Part shown: in pieces, positions 28,321 to 37,289 of the stretch
Numbering within the stretch: the stretch's first letter is position 1
Layout of the letters: every line of letters starts with the position of its first letter
Assembly (NCBI GenBank): GCA_035944115.1
Contig: DASZBJ010000045.1
Coordinates: forward strand, 83,391 to 147,390
DNA: 64,000 bases
Source of the DNA: Candidatus Babeliales bacterium
Lineage (GTDB): Bacteria; Babelota; Babeliae; Babelales; Vermiphilaceae
Direction of reading: 5' to 3'
The notes under the pieces: model-generated
Seen by the model: only the letters and a program-made list of their open reading frames with translations
The model's database searches: none
Told to the model about the DNA's origin: nothing
Made by a program: the position numbers and the translations under genes

Positions 28321-29763
28321 ATGCAGTGGCGACATTGTTTCGAATATATCATGTACTGTATTCTTTTAAGTATGCATCTAAACATTGTCGCATATGAATA
28401 TCAATGCATAGACAGTGCTTTTGGAACCAATGGTATAGTGATTACCCGCTTAAATAAAATATCCGGAACTCTTAATCGTGTTATTCCCTCCTTATCAGTT
28501 AAGTTGCAAACCGATGGTAAAATTCTTTTGATTGGAGATAGCTTTACGCATAATAATATGGATAAACATGACACTATAGATTGCAGCATCACTCTCGTTC
28601 GGTATAACAGTGATGGCACTCCCGACGCATCGTTTGGTGCAGATGGCATTGTTGTGGTGCCTCGTGTAGGGAACTCACAATGTGCTATCGATTGCGCAGT
28701 GCAAAGTGATGGTAAGATTCTTGTTGCTGGTAGAACATACCAACGACCGGAAATTGCACCCGATGCAACTCTGATCCGTTTGTGTAGCAACGGAAGTTTA
28801 GATCAATCGTTTGGAATTAATGGTATGGTCATCGAAACTAACGGAGTCAATCAGTGGTCGAATTTTTTTAAAGTTATGATTCAACAGGATCATAAAATAG
28901 TTACTGCAGGTTGTTATGGTACAGATGATCCAGCTAGCGATGATATATTGAATTATTGTATTTATCTTGTGCGATACCTATCTGATGGAACGATAGATAC
29001 ATCGTTTGGAGTTGATGGTACCGTAAAAACATTTGTGAATGTATCAGATAGACCAAAATCGAGGGCCGCGTCACGTGCAGGCGATGCTGCATATGGAGCA
29101 ACTCTGCAACAAGATGATACAATAATTGTCGTTGGTCCATCTCTTGATTGTAGCGTGCCATATAATTTAGGACCAATGCATTTTGATGGATTACATTGTG
29201 ATGGCATGATAGTGCGGTACACCCGTGATGGGATCTTAGATAGTTCGTTTGGTGGGGACAGTAATGGCATGGTGATTACATCTGCAAACGCGGCCTGTAA
29301 TTTTTTTGTTGATACTACAATAACTCCTGACAACCTTATTATTGCGCTTGGCACTGTTCAAAATGAATCTACACGGCTTACAGAATTTCTTCTTGCACGA
29401 TATACAGTGGATGGTCGTCTTGATGTTTCATTTGGGCAAAACGGGACCGGCATTGTTCATACGCCAATCGGACTTGGTAATGCATTTGCAAAAAATATTC
29501 TTATTGCAGATGATGGCAAACTGCTGGTGACCGGGATTGCGCAATGGGAGACCGGTACACAATTTATGGTAATACGATATCTGCCAGATGGAAGCATTGA
29601 TACAAGTTTTGGATATAATGACAGTGGTATTTTAACTGTTTCAATACAAAACAATGCTAAGAGTTTCTCGCTTGCTTTGCAGGATGATGAGAAGCTTATT
29701 ATAGCAGGTGATTCTAGTGATGGTGGTCAAGCCAATTTTACCCTAACACGGTTTTTAAAATAG
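28321..29763 (+). CDS. Exported delta-60 repeat (beta-propeller-like) protein
   Basis: Signal-peptide-like N-terminus (about residues 1-24), then about seven tandem repeats of 55-75 residues with the signature RY..DG..D.SFG..G, for example VRYNSDGTPDASFGADG and IRYLPDGSIDTSFGYN, each followed by DGKILVAG-type strands. This is the uncharacterised delta-60 repeat family, predicted to fold as a propeller. Role unknown, probably extracytoplasmic. It is a single gene ending at a hairpin. Confidence 0.85.
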   Translation: MQWRHCFEYIMYCILLSMHLNIVAYEYQCIDSAFGTNGIVITRLNKISGTLNRVIPSLSVKLQTDGKILLIGDSFTHNNMDKHDTIDCSITLVRYNSDGTPDASFGADGIVVVPRVGNSQCAIDCAVQSDGKILVAGRTYQRPEIAPDATLIRLCSNGSLDQSFGINGMVIETNGVNQWSNFFKVMIQQDHKIVTAGCYGTDDPASDDILNYCIYLVRYLSDGTIDTSFGVDGTVKTFVNVSDRPKSRAASRAGDAAYGATLQQDDTIIVVGPSLDCSVPYNLGPMHFDGLHCDGMIVRYTRDGILDSSFGGDSNGMVITSANAACNFFVDTTITPDNLIIALGTVQNESTRLTEFLLARYTVDGRLDVSFGQNGTGIVHTPIGLGNAFAKNILIADDGKLLVTGIAQWETGTQFMVIRYLPDGSIDTSFGYNDSGILTVSIQNNAKSFSLALQDDEKLIIAGDSSDGGQANFTLTRFLK

Positions 29764-29768
29764 TCAGT

Positions 29769-29801
29769 AATTGGTCGTGCCCAATATAGACACGACCAAT
29801 T
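29769..29801. terminator. Hairpin between convergent genes
   Basis: Perfect 11-base inverted repeat AATTGGTCGTG / CACGACCAATT with an 11-base loop. Placed between the delta-60 gene and murA, which converge. T-run weak, so possibly a bidirectional terminator. Confidence 0.6.
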
Positions 29802-29828
29802 CATTTGCACCTAGCTCTGCTCTATCAC

Positions 29829-31175
29829 TCAAATCTGATTGGGTGTAGCAACGCTATTTTTATATTGCAACAACGCATCATAATCAAATGCTTCACCCGG
29901 TTTGACCGTGCAAAATTCTAGTTGCGCACCAACTGATTCCAACTTTTTGTCTAATTTATCATGACCGCGTTTTAAATGATGTATCCCCGCCATACAAGTA
30001 ACACCTTGTGCCACAAGTCCTGCAAGCACCAAACTACTTGCCGCCCGCACATCACTTGCTATCACATATGCACCATACAATTGCTCTACACCCACAATAA
30101 TCGCTTTATCATTGTGCTCAATTTTAATCTGAGCTCCCATCTTTTGCAGCTCTCGAACGTGGATCAATCTATTTTCATAGACCGTTTCCTCTATCACTGC
30201 AGTTCCCTGGGCCACGCATTGCACCGCCATCATTGGTGCTTGTAAATCTGTCGGAAACCCCGGAAATGGCCCTGTTTTAAATGAAACTGCTCGTGGATGA
30301 GCTGTTGCATGCAGCGTAATACCTATACCTTCTAGGCCAATAATAATGTGATGCCCCATTTCTTGTAACTTATCCAAGAAGATATCCAAATGATCCACGC
30401 GTGCATTAGAAATTGTAACTGACCCACCAGTAATTGCCGCTGCTAACAATAATGTTCCCGCTTCAATACGATCATACATGATTGCATGCTCTACTGGACT
30501 TAATGACGCAACGCCAATGATTTCAAGAGTCGCTGGCGGCAAAATAGAAATCTGCGCCCCCATTTTTCTTAAAATTGCAATCAAGTCTAATACTTCCGGT
30601 TCAAGTGCAGCATTAATAATACGCGTAACACCCGGCGTCAACACAGCGGCCATCAAACTGTTTTCAGTTGCACCAACACTCGGATATTCTAGAACTAATT
30701 TAGCAGCAACCAATTGATCAGCTTTTGCACATAAAAAATCACCATCTATCTGTACATCAACTCCCATTTTAACAAAGTTTTTCACGTGATAATCAATAGG
30801 ACGCGCACCAATGGCATCACCTCCGGGCAATGCAACTTCAGCTCTACCAAATCGTGCGAGCAATGGCCCCATCACCAAAATTGATGCACGCATCTTCTGC
30901 ATAATTTCATGACTTACTTTGAAATTTTTTAATGTTGATGTATCCACATCGAGTATCTGTAAATCAGCATCAAACAAAACAGATGCACCCAACTCTTTTA
31001 ACAATGCGATCATATAAAACACATCTTGTGATGCTGGCACATTAGTAAGTCGTGATTTACCGTCCGTTAAAATTAATGATGTCATAATAACTAACACTGC
31101 ATTTTTGGCTCCTGATAATGAAACCGTACCATGCAGAGGTCCAGATTGTTTAACAACTAAATGCGTTTCAGACAT
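29829..31175 (-). CDS. murA: UDP-N-acetylglucosamine 1-carboxyvinyltransferase (MurA) with Asp at the catalytic Cys position
   Basis: First committed step of peptidoglycan synthesis: transfers enolpyruvate from PEP to UDP-GlcNAc. Typical blocks are SGAKNAVL near the N-terminus, the flexible loop LPGGDAIGARPIDYH and FPTDLQAPMMA. The loop has Asp120 where most enzymes have the fosfomycin-target Cys. The start at 31175 (MSETHLVV) is preferred, with AGGAG upstream; the frame continues 26 residues to a GTG at 31253, adding a hydrophobic stretch that is not in the family. Confidence 0.95.
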   Translation of the reverse strand: MSETHLVVKQSGPLHGTVSLSGAKNAVLVIMTSLILTDGKSRLTNVPASQDVFYMIALLKELGASVLFDADLQILDVDTSTLKNFKVSHEIMQKMRASILVMGPLLARFGRAEVALPGGDAIGARPIDYHVKNFVKMGVDVQIDGDFLCAKADQLVAAKLVLEYPSVGATENSLMAAVLTPGVTRIINAALEPEVLDLIAILRKMGAQISILPPATLEIIGVASLSPVEHAIMYDRIEAGTLLLAAAITGGSVTISNARVDHLDIFLDKLQEMGHHIIIGLEGIGITLHATAHPRAVSFKTGPFPGFPTDLQAPMMAVQCVAQGTAVIEETVYENRLIHVRELQKMGAQIKIEHNDKAIIVGVEQLYGAYVIASDVRAASSLVLAGLVAQGVTCMAGIHHLKRGHDKLDKKLESVGAQLEFCTVKPGEAFDYDALLQYKNSVATPNQI

Positions 31176-31360
31176 AGCTTCTTCAACTCCTACAAATAAT
31201 ACCATGTAAAAAAATAATACACGTTTAGTACGCAAAATATTCAACACGAACACCCCCTATGTATAAAAACAAAAATATTTTTACACTAAACAGAACAAAT
31301 AATTATAAAAAAGTTTTGTAGTTGTTACAATCAAAAAAAATAAATAAAAACTCAACCATA

Positions 31361-31400
31361 CTACGCCTCCGAAGAATGACATGAAGTTTAGCTTGGTATG
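31361..31400. repeat. Dispersed repeat copy (matches 59143-59182)
   Basis: Forty bases identical at 33 of 40 positions to 59143-59182. It sits between the ankyrin gene terminator and murA. Confidence 0.6.
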
Positions 31401-31433
31401 AAAAAATCCTCGTAAATCTTTCGACCTACGAGG
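31401..31433 (-). terminator. Rho-independent terminator of the ankyrin gene
   Basis: On the minus strand CCTCGTA (31433-31427) / TACGAGG (31414-31408) followed by ATTTTTT. Confidence 0.75.
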
Positions 31434-31457
31434 AACGTATAATGCAAATTTTATCTT

Positions 31458-33782
31458 CTACAACTTACTTTTTATTTTCTTTAATACCTTTTTATATCCC
31501 GGCTGTCGTTCTCTATATTTTTGTTGTAAGTATGCGGCAATCTCGATATGCCCTTTGTCTTTTGCGATATCCCACGCCGTCTTTCCATTTTTATTTTTAG
31601 CAGCAAAATCTACACCAGCTTCTACTAAGAATCGCACTGCATCCAACTTACCTTTTTCAACGGCGTACATTAATGGTGTTTTATCATCTTTGTCTCGAAC
31701 AGGAACAATGATCAAATCTTTAGGAAACCGAGAAAGCCATACTATAGCCTTAGGATGATCAATTACTGTGAATATGTTGCTCGATAGTTGCTTTCTCTGC
31801 CTTTTTAAATACTCAGCTATTCCCTGTCGATTATCTTTTTGGGCAATCTCTAAAGCCGTTCGATTATCATTATCTTGCACAGCAAGATCTGCCCCTTGCT
31901 GTACCAAAAATTCGACCTCTTCTAACCTACGCGATTCTACTGCGTACATTAACGGCGTCCGCCCAGTATTATCACGCATGTCTAAGTCTATGCCTGATTG
32001 TAATAACACTTTTACTGCCTTCAAACGTCCAAGTTTAATTGCATACTCCAGTGCACGCATTAACTGCGTCTGGTCGGTATTATCACGCACTTTTAAATCT
32101 GTACTTAGTTGTGACAACAATTTTATTGCTTCCAGATTGTCATCTTGAATTGCATACTCCAGTGATGTTCTGCCTTGATTATCCCGCACATTTTTATTAA
32201 CACCTGCCTGTAATAATATATCCATAATTTCTATGTTACCACTAGCTATAGCTTGAAAAAGAACTGTCCCACCTTGATCATCACGCACATTTTTATTAGC
32301 ACCTGCTTGCAATAACATATTTACACTCTCCACATTATTTCTGGCTACAGCATCAAAAAGGACTGTCCTACCTCTTGAACTGCGAACTTCCTTATCGACA
32401 CCCATTTGCAACAGCCATTTAATAACATCCAGCTTATTGTGATTGACTGCATACATCAATGCCGTTTCTCCGTATTTATTTTTACCATTAATATCAGCTC
32501 CTCTGGCCACCAACTCTTCAATTAACGTTATCGCATTGGGCATCTCCATTGCCATAAAAATATCCATATTAATTAGGCGCTTAATCGCTTCTTCGACTAC
32601 GCTTTGTTGTTCCGCGCCGAGAGCTTTTTGCTTAGCAGTAAATTCTTCATAGGATGTTGTTGCTAATTCCGCCTTTTCTGGGAGCATTTTTTTTGCAAGG
32701 TTTTTAACTAGCGCTTTATAGTTCCGCAACTGCTCTGAGGAAAGAGTAGTAAATCGAAATATCTTTGCTCCCAAGTCAGGGTTCAATAACGGTCCTTTTT
32801 TAGAAAAGAAAAGCCGTAATTGTATGTTTTTGGCATCTCTAATCGCATCTTTATCATTTTGTAGCATTGCAAGAATAGTATGACATTTTGTGTAACGCAT
32901 ACGCGTATCATCATACAAAGAACTTCCTTTATTATCCTTTTTAATTGGTTTACTATTCTTGTCCAGAAGTTCTGTCCCTTGCGGATGCCCTCCCGCACGA
33001 CACAAATACGCATAATCATCAACCAAATCCTTTGGTATAAATATCTGCACAATATCACCTGTTTTTGATTTATAATTTTCATTAATACCAAGAAGGTCCT
33101 GAATAAATGATTCATTCAAATCATACTTCTTACAAATATTTTCTAAGGTGGTGCGAACAACATCTGTAATACTATAATTATCCAAAAAATACTTGAACGT
33201 ACATTCTCCTCCCAACTCAAAATTCCCAAACAACGCCGGATTAACCGCCAAAAGTACTGCGCGCACCTCTGAGCGATGATCATTAAAACCAGAAATCGGT
33301 ACCCCAAAACTATCTAAATAACTATTTACATCTTTATAATCAGATCCTTCGCTCCATAAACGAAGAAACTCAAAATCAGAACGCAACTGCTTTTTAAATT
33401 CCCATGCGTATAAACTTCTTAATAATTCTACAACAATTCTATTTTCCTGATTCTGTGCATGATAAAAAACAAAATGAGTATCCTGATACCGCTCTTCATT
33501 CTCTAACATTTGCCGTATTATAGTATTACTATATTTACGTAAATAATCTTTCCATTTTATTGTGATTGCTTCACAATATTCAGGCCGTTCAATAAATGTA
33601 CTTGTTGCACCAACATCCTCTGGCAACACAGCAGATTTCGGCTTACTTGGCTGCACCTGCTTAGTAATTCGCTCCGCTCTTTTACGCGCACGCGCTGTCG
33701 CATTAGCGGTATAAACATGCTGGCTTAGCCCACAATTAATTATAATCGCTACCAAAAAATTCTTTTTTAGACATTGCTTCAT
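31458..33782 (-). CDS. Exported ankyrin-repeat protein (774 aa)
   Basis: Signal-peptide-like start (KKNFLVAIIINCGLSQHVYTA, cleavage near residue 27), a helical region without known domain (residues about 50-410), then about nine ankyrin repeats (about 420-750) with the usual G.TALMYAV and LL..GA/V..N motifs, interrupted near residues 645-670 by a less repetitive linker. The C-terminus is lysine-rich. Ankyrin proteins of host-associated bacteria often act on host proteins, but that role is inferred. It is monocistronic, with its own terminator. Confidence 0.85.
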   Translation of the reverse strand: MKQCLKKNFLVAIIINCGLSQHVYTANATARARKRAERITKQVQPSKPKSAVLPEDVGATSTFIERPEYCEAITIKWKDYLRKYSNTIIRQMLENEERYQDTHFVFYHAQNQENRIVVELLRSLYAWEFKKQLRSDFEFLRLWSEGSDYKDVNSYLDSFGVPISGFNDHRSEVRAVLLAVNPALFGNFELGGECTFKYFLDNYSITDVVRTTLENICKKYDLNESFIQDLLGINENYKSKTGDIVQIFIPKDLVDDYAYLCRAGGHPQGTELLDKNSKPIKKDNKGSSLYDDTRMRYTKCHTILAMLQNDKDAIRDAKNIQLRLFFSKKGPLLNPDLGAKIFRFTTLSSEQLRNYKALVKNLAKKMLPEKAELATTSYEEFTAKQKALGAEQQSVVEEAIKRLINMDIFMAMEMPNAITLIEELVARGADINGKNKYGETALMYAVNHNKLDVIKWLLQMGVDKEVRSSRGRTVLFDAVARNNVESVNMLLQAGANKNVRDDQGGTVLFQAIASGNIEIMDILLQAGVNKNVRDNQGRTSLEYAIQDDNLEAIKLLSQLSTDLKVRDNTDQTQLMRALEYAIKLGRLKAVKVLLQSGIDLDMRDNTGRTPLMYAVESRRLEEVEFLVQQGADLAVQDNDNRTALEIAQKDNRQGIAEYLKRQRKQLSSNIFTVIDHPKAIVWLSRFPKDLIIVPVRDKDDKTPLMYAVEKGKLDAVRFLVEAGVDFAAKNKNGKTAWDIAKDKGHIEIAAYLQQKYRERQPGYKKVLKKIKSKL

Positions 33783-34127
33783 AACTTTCCTTTTTTACTA
33801 AAACTCGGTTCGTTACAGTTAACAAATTAAATATATGTTTAAGGTAATACCCTGGTTTCCACCCAATAAAGGATGTTGAAAAGAAAAAGAAAAAACCCAC
33901 TCCGATAAAGGATTGGGCCTATACAAGTGTATACGTGGTGATCCAGAAATTCGTGCGCTCATTAAGAGCGCGACAAAATAATTTTTTTAGTTGAATTCAG
34001 TTTATATCTCTTTTATTAATCTGGATTGCCACGCACGCCAAGGGCGGCTCGCAACGACGATCGTAGCTCCTTTGCTTCGGTAGTTCTATTCCTAAAATCT
34101 CAAGTTTTTGAGTTTCTGGATAGGATC
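33783..34127. repeat. Gene-free stretch with GC-rich palindromic repeat
   Basis: No gene in 345 bases. The part from 34019 to about 34110 is GC-rich and resembles the element at 9171-9240 (shared CTGGAT-GCCACGC opening). Just before it a plus-strand frame reads YKCIRGDPEIRALIKSATK and a stop (about 33918-33981) without a start; it could be a gene remnant. Confidence 0.35.
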
Positions 34128-34889
34128 TTACAGCGCCAATAAACTTGCAAGTTCTTCTGGCTCTAAAAACCGCCATCGCCCTTGCATCAATCCCTGTTTT
34201 GTAACTCCTGCGTAATTAATACGATCAAGTTGCATAACACGATATCCTAGATGCTCAAACATTCGACGTACAATTCTGTTTTTACCACTATGTAGGACAA
34301 TTTTAACGACATTATTTCGTTTTGATTCACCATATGAAATCGCATCTACATATGCTCGTCCATCTATTAACGTAACGCCCTCTTTTAACTTCTTAAGGTC
34401 TTCTACAGGAAACGGCTTATCCAGAACAACTGAATATTTTTTTTGCACATGATTTTTTGGATGTGATAATTTTTGCGTTAACGCACCGTCATTCGTCATA
34501 ATAAGCAGTCCCGTTGTATCTCTATCAAGACGACCAACCGGATATAAGCGTAATTTTCTACCAACATCACGCACTAAATCTGCAACCGTACGTCGTCCCT
34601 GTTCATCTTCAACCGTAGTTACATATCCTGTTGGTTTATTGAGCAGCACATATACTTTTTGCTCAGGACGAACTCCCTTACTGCCAACTTTTACAAAATC
34701 TTTCGGTTGCACAATGTAACTTGGTTCAGTAATTATTACACCATTCACTTTAACCGAACCTTGCTTAATCAATTCAACCGCTTCTCTGCGAGAACACACT
34801 CCCGCATGTGCAATGTACTTATTAAGCACTATTCTTTCTACTGCTGACTCTATCACTCGATCTACTTTTTTTTGTATTTCATTCATCAT
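34128..34889 (-). CDS. RluB/RsuA-family rRNA pseudouridine synthase
   Basis: Modifies uridine in rRNA. N-terminal S4 RNA-binding domain (LNKYIAHAGVCSRREAVELI, about residues 22-75), then the catalytic domain with the Asp-bearing GRLDRDTTGLL motif (about 117-127) and the NRIVRRMFEHLGY end block. The combination fits RluB (23S U2605-type); RluF or RsuA are alternatives. 253 residues. Nine bases separate it from the mscS-like gene upstream, so they are probably co-transcribed. Confidence 0.9.
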   Translation of the reverse strand: MMNEIQKKVDRVIESAVERIVLNKYIAHAGVCSRREAVELIKQGSVKVNGVIITEPSYIVQPKDFVKVGSKGVRPEQKVYVLLNKPTGYVTTVEDEQGRRTVADLVRDVGRKLRLYPVGRLDRDTTGLLIMTNDGALTQKLSHPKNHVQKKYSVVLDKPFPVEDLKKLKEGVTLIDGRAYVDAISYGESKRNNVVKIVLHSGKNRIVRRMFEHLGYRVMQLDRINYAGVTKQGLMQGRWRFLEPEELASLLAL

Positions 34890-34898
34890 AATCTTCTC

Positions 34899-35690
34899 TT
34901 ATTTATCGGACCCGAATTTATAACCTATCATCTTAATATTTTCCTTATCAAACGCTTCTTTTAAACTGAGCAGCAATGTATGTTTTATATCAGTAAAATG
35001 CTTTTGCATCCCCCATGCACCAACCGCAATATATAAATAATTTCCAATAATTTCTCGCATAAGAATATATGGCTCTGGATGCATCACACAATATACATTA
35101 TCACCTATTGCACGTTTAATTATCGCAACAATCTCCTGCGGATTATTTTGACAACCAACTTTAATCTGTACCGTATGCCTACGAATAGGCAAACTAGTTA
35201 AATTAATGGATTTGTTTTTAAGAATCTTTTCATGCGGAATGCGCACCATAACTCCAGACTCTGTATGCAATAACACCGCAAATAAATTAACCTCTGCAAC
35301 TCTCCCTCGTTCACCACCAATAACAACCATATCTCCCAATTTAAATGGTCGTTCTATCATCAAAAAAAGTCCGCTAATAATATTAGCAATACTCGTTTGT
35401 GATGCATATCCAATGGCAATACTAATAACCCCCGCTGCCCCTAATAAAGCTGATACATTAAGGCCAAATTCATGTAGCAATGACACTGCTAAAATAAAGA
35501 ACGAAATATAAGCAAAAAGTTTACCTATCAAGGCTATACGCAACTGATCAGAGTACATTTTGGTAAGGGCATTTTTAAGCTTATTTTGTATATAACGTAC
35601 CCCCCAGACCGTGGCAATCACTAATCCCACCACACGGACTGCCCAGAGAATCAAAGAAGAATAACAGGCTAAAAAGGTTGCTAAATCCAT
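34899..35690 (-). CDS. Small MscS-family mechanosensitive channel
   Basis: Three membrane segments in the first 100 residues. The pore-lining third helix and beta domain are clear: LGAAGVISIAIGYASQTSIA, then GLFLMIERPFKLGDMVVIGG. Length 263 is close to the minimal MscS channel. Opens under hypo-osmotic stress in known relatives. First gene of a two-gene unit with the pseudouridine synthase. Confidence 0.9.
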   Translation of the reverse strand: MDLATFLACYSSLILWAVRVVGLVIATVWGVRYIQNKLKNALTKMYSDQLRIALIGKLFAYISFFILAVSLLHEFGLNVSALLGAAGVISIAIGYASQTSIANIISGLFLMIERPFKLGDMVVIGGERGRVAEVNLFAVLLHTESGVMVRIPHEKILKNKSINLTSLPIRRHTVQIKVGCQNNPQEIVAIIKRAIGDNVYCVMHPEPYILMREIIGNYLYIAVGAWGMQKHFTDIKHTLLLSLKEAFDKENIKMIGYKFGSDK

Positions 35691-35959
35691 AACTTATTCC
35701 ATTTGTCCATTTGTGACCAAAGAATTGGCCGACAAAGATACATATAATCACATTTTCTCTATTTTAGCCTCAATAACTACCATTTTAGTATACCAGAACG
35801 CGAGGAGTTTGTAATAAACAAATAAAGGTTAAAATCCCAAAAATTCCTATACCGTTTACCGTATCTCCCTGACAGCCACCGACAATACTTTGCCAAACCG
35901 ACAGAGGATCGCTAATCTATATTAGACAGATATGATAATGGATCTTAAAGGAGACCATA

Positions 35960-36601
35960 ATGCAAACATATAGCGCTCGACGCACTACTCTTGGTTATTT
36001 AGAAGTTATTTGTGGACCAATGTTTTCAGGAAAATCTGAAGAACTAATCAAACGCTTACAACGTGCAAAAATTGCAAAACAAACTGTTCTTGCATTTAAA
36101 GATTATCAGCATAATCATGCTATTGAATATATTATTTCACATGATGGCAACAAAATTAGTGCGCGTCCAATAGGAGCAGTACAAGAAATTATTCATATTG
36201 CAGAACAAGAGCATGCAGATGTCATTTGTATTGATAATGCACATTTCTTTTCACAAAAAATTATTCCTACTATTTGCGAACTCATTAAAAAAGAGAAACG
36301 CGTCATTGTTGCCGGTCTTGATTTAGATTTTCGTGGCATACCATTCGGACCAATACCGACTTTACTTGCACTGGCAGATTCTATCACAAAATTACATGCT
36401 ATCTGTTCACTGTGTGGTAACAATGGTCATTTTACGCAACGACTCATTAATGGAAGACCTGCCCATTATGATGACCCCATCATAATGATTGGCGCACAAG
36501 AAACATATCAAGCACGATGTCGTCAATGTTACTACATTGATAAAGCAGCACCGTTTATGTCACTCGAACATTATGAATCCAATACAGAAAAGATAATATA
36601 A
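35960..36601 (+). CDS. Thymidine kinase homologue without catalytic Glu (tandem copy 1)
   Basis: Type II thymidine kinase fold of 213 residues: P-loop GPMFSGKSEEL (about residues 20-30), GLDLDFRGIPFG, and zinc Cys pairs CSLCG and CRQC. The catalytic block that normally reads IDEVQFF is IDNAHFF here, with Asn93 in place of the base Glu, and the DNRY block is replaced by HNHA. It is therefore probably inactive or altered in substrate. AAAGGAG lies before the ATG at 35960. It is followed 10 bases later by the second copy, with which it shares most of its sequence, so the pair arose by tandem duplication. Confidence 0.9.
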   Translation: MQTYSARRTTLGYLEVICGPMFSGKSEELIKRLQRAKIAKQTVLAFKDYQHNHAIEYIISHDGNKISARPIGAVQEIIHIAEQEHADVICIDNAHFFSQKIIPTICELIKKEKRVIVAGLDLDFRGIPFGPIPTLLALADSITKLHAICSLCGNNGHFTQRLINGRPAHYDDPIIMIGAQETYQARCRQCYYIDKAAPFMSLEHYESNTEKII

Positions 36602-36611
36602 CTTAAATACT

Positions 36612-37289
36612 ATGAAGAAATCAGTTCTTACCATTACCTTATTATTACTACTAGCACCTCTCTATACATATAGCAAAACAGGAACACTTGAAGTTATTTG
36701 TGGTTCAATGTTTGCAGGAAAATCTGAAGAACTCATTCGTCGATTGCGCCGTGCAAAAATTGCCCAACAAAAAACCATTTGTTTCAGCAATGCATTAGAT
36801 AATCGCTATGATAACTCTTCAGAACAACAAACGCGTTATATCGCATCACACAACGGCAATAAAGTGATAGCTGAAGCAATTAGCAACGAAGAAGATATCC
36901 TCTCATTTGCATTTAAACAGAACCTTGATGTTATTGGTATCGATGAGGTACAATTTTTTTCTATAAATATCATACCCGTTATCTGCACTCTTGTTGATCA
37001 TGGTATACGAGTAATTGTACCGGGTCTTGATCTCGATTTCCGAGGACAACCATTTCCACACATGGCCACTCTGTTGGCACTTGCTGACAAAGTCACGAAG
37101 CTGCATGCTATTTGTGCCTTATGCGGAAATGATGCATACGTTTCACAACGTTTAATTAATAAACAACCAGCTAATTATGATGATCCAATCATTCTAGTTG
37201 CTGCACAAGAAGCATATCAAGCTCGTTGTCGCTCTTGTTTTGAAATTGATAAAAAACCTCTCTGCATTGCAATAGAATCGTATGAGTAA
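36612..37289 (+). CDS. tdk: Thymidine kinase with N-terminal export signal (tandem copy 2)
   Basis: Phosphorylates thymidine to dTMP in relatives. All catalytic elements are intact: P-loop GSMFAGKSEEL, DNRY, IDEVQFF with Glu112, GLDLDFRG, zinc pairs CALCG and CRSC. Unusual is the N-terminus: MKKSVLTITLLLLLAPLYTYS has the n-region, hydrophobic core and small residues of a signal peptide, ahead of the normal start of the domain (GTLEVICG). No other standard start codon exists between 36612 and the P-loop, so the leader is real if the gene is translated. The 3' end overlaps radA by 8 bases. Confidence 0.9.
   Translation: MKKSVLTITLLLLLAPLYTYSKTGTLEVICGSMFAGKSEELIRRLRRAKIAQQKTICFSNALDNRYDNSSEQQTRYIASHNGNKVIAEAISNEEDILSFAFKQNLDVIGIDEVQFFSINIIPVICTLVDHGIRVIVPGLDLDFRGQPFPHMATLLALADKVTKLHAICALCGNDAYVSQRLINKQPANYDDPIILVAAQEAYQARCRSCFEIDKKPLCIAIESYE

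Noticed and set aside
28962..29354. Long minus-strand ORFs opposite the delta-60 gene
   Set aside because: They mirror the repeat periodicity of the real gene on the other strand and show no own signals.
31176..31253. N-terminal extension of MurA with a hydrophobic stretch
   Set aside because: Begins with GTG, is not found in the family, and the ATG at 31175 has an AGGAG site.
33918..33981. Open frame reading YKCIRGDPEIRALIKSATK then stop
   Set aside because: No start codon and a stop shortly upstream; kept only as a possible gene remnant.
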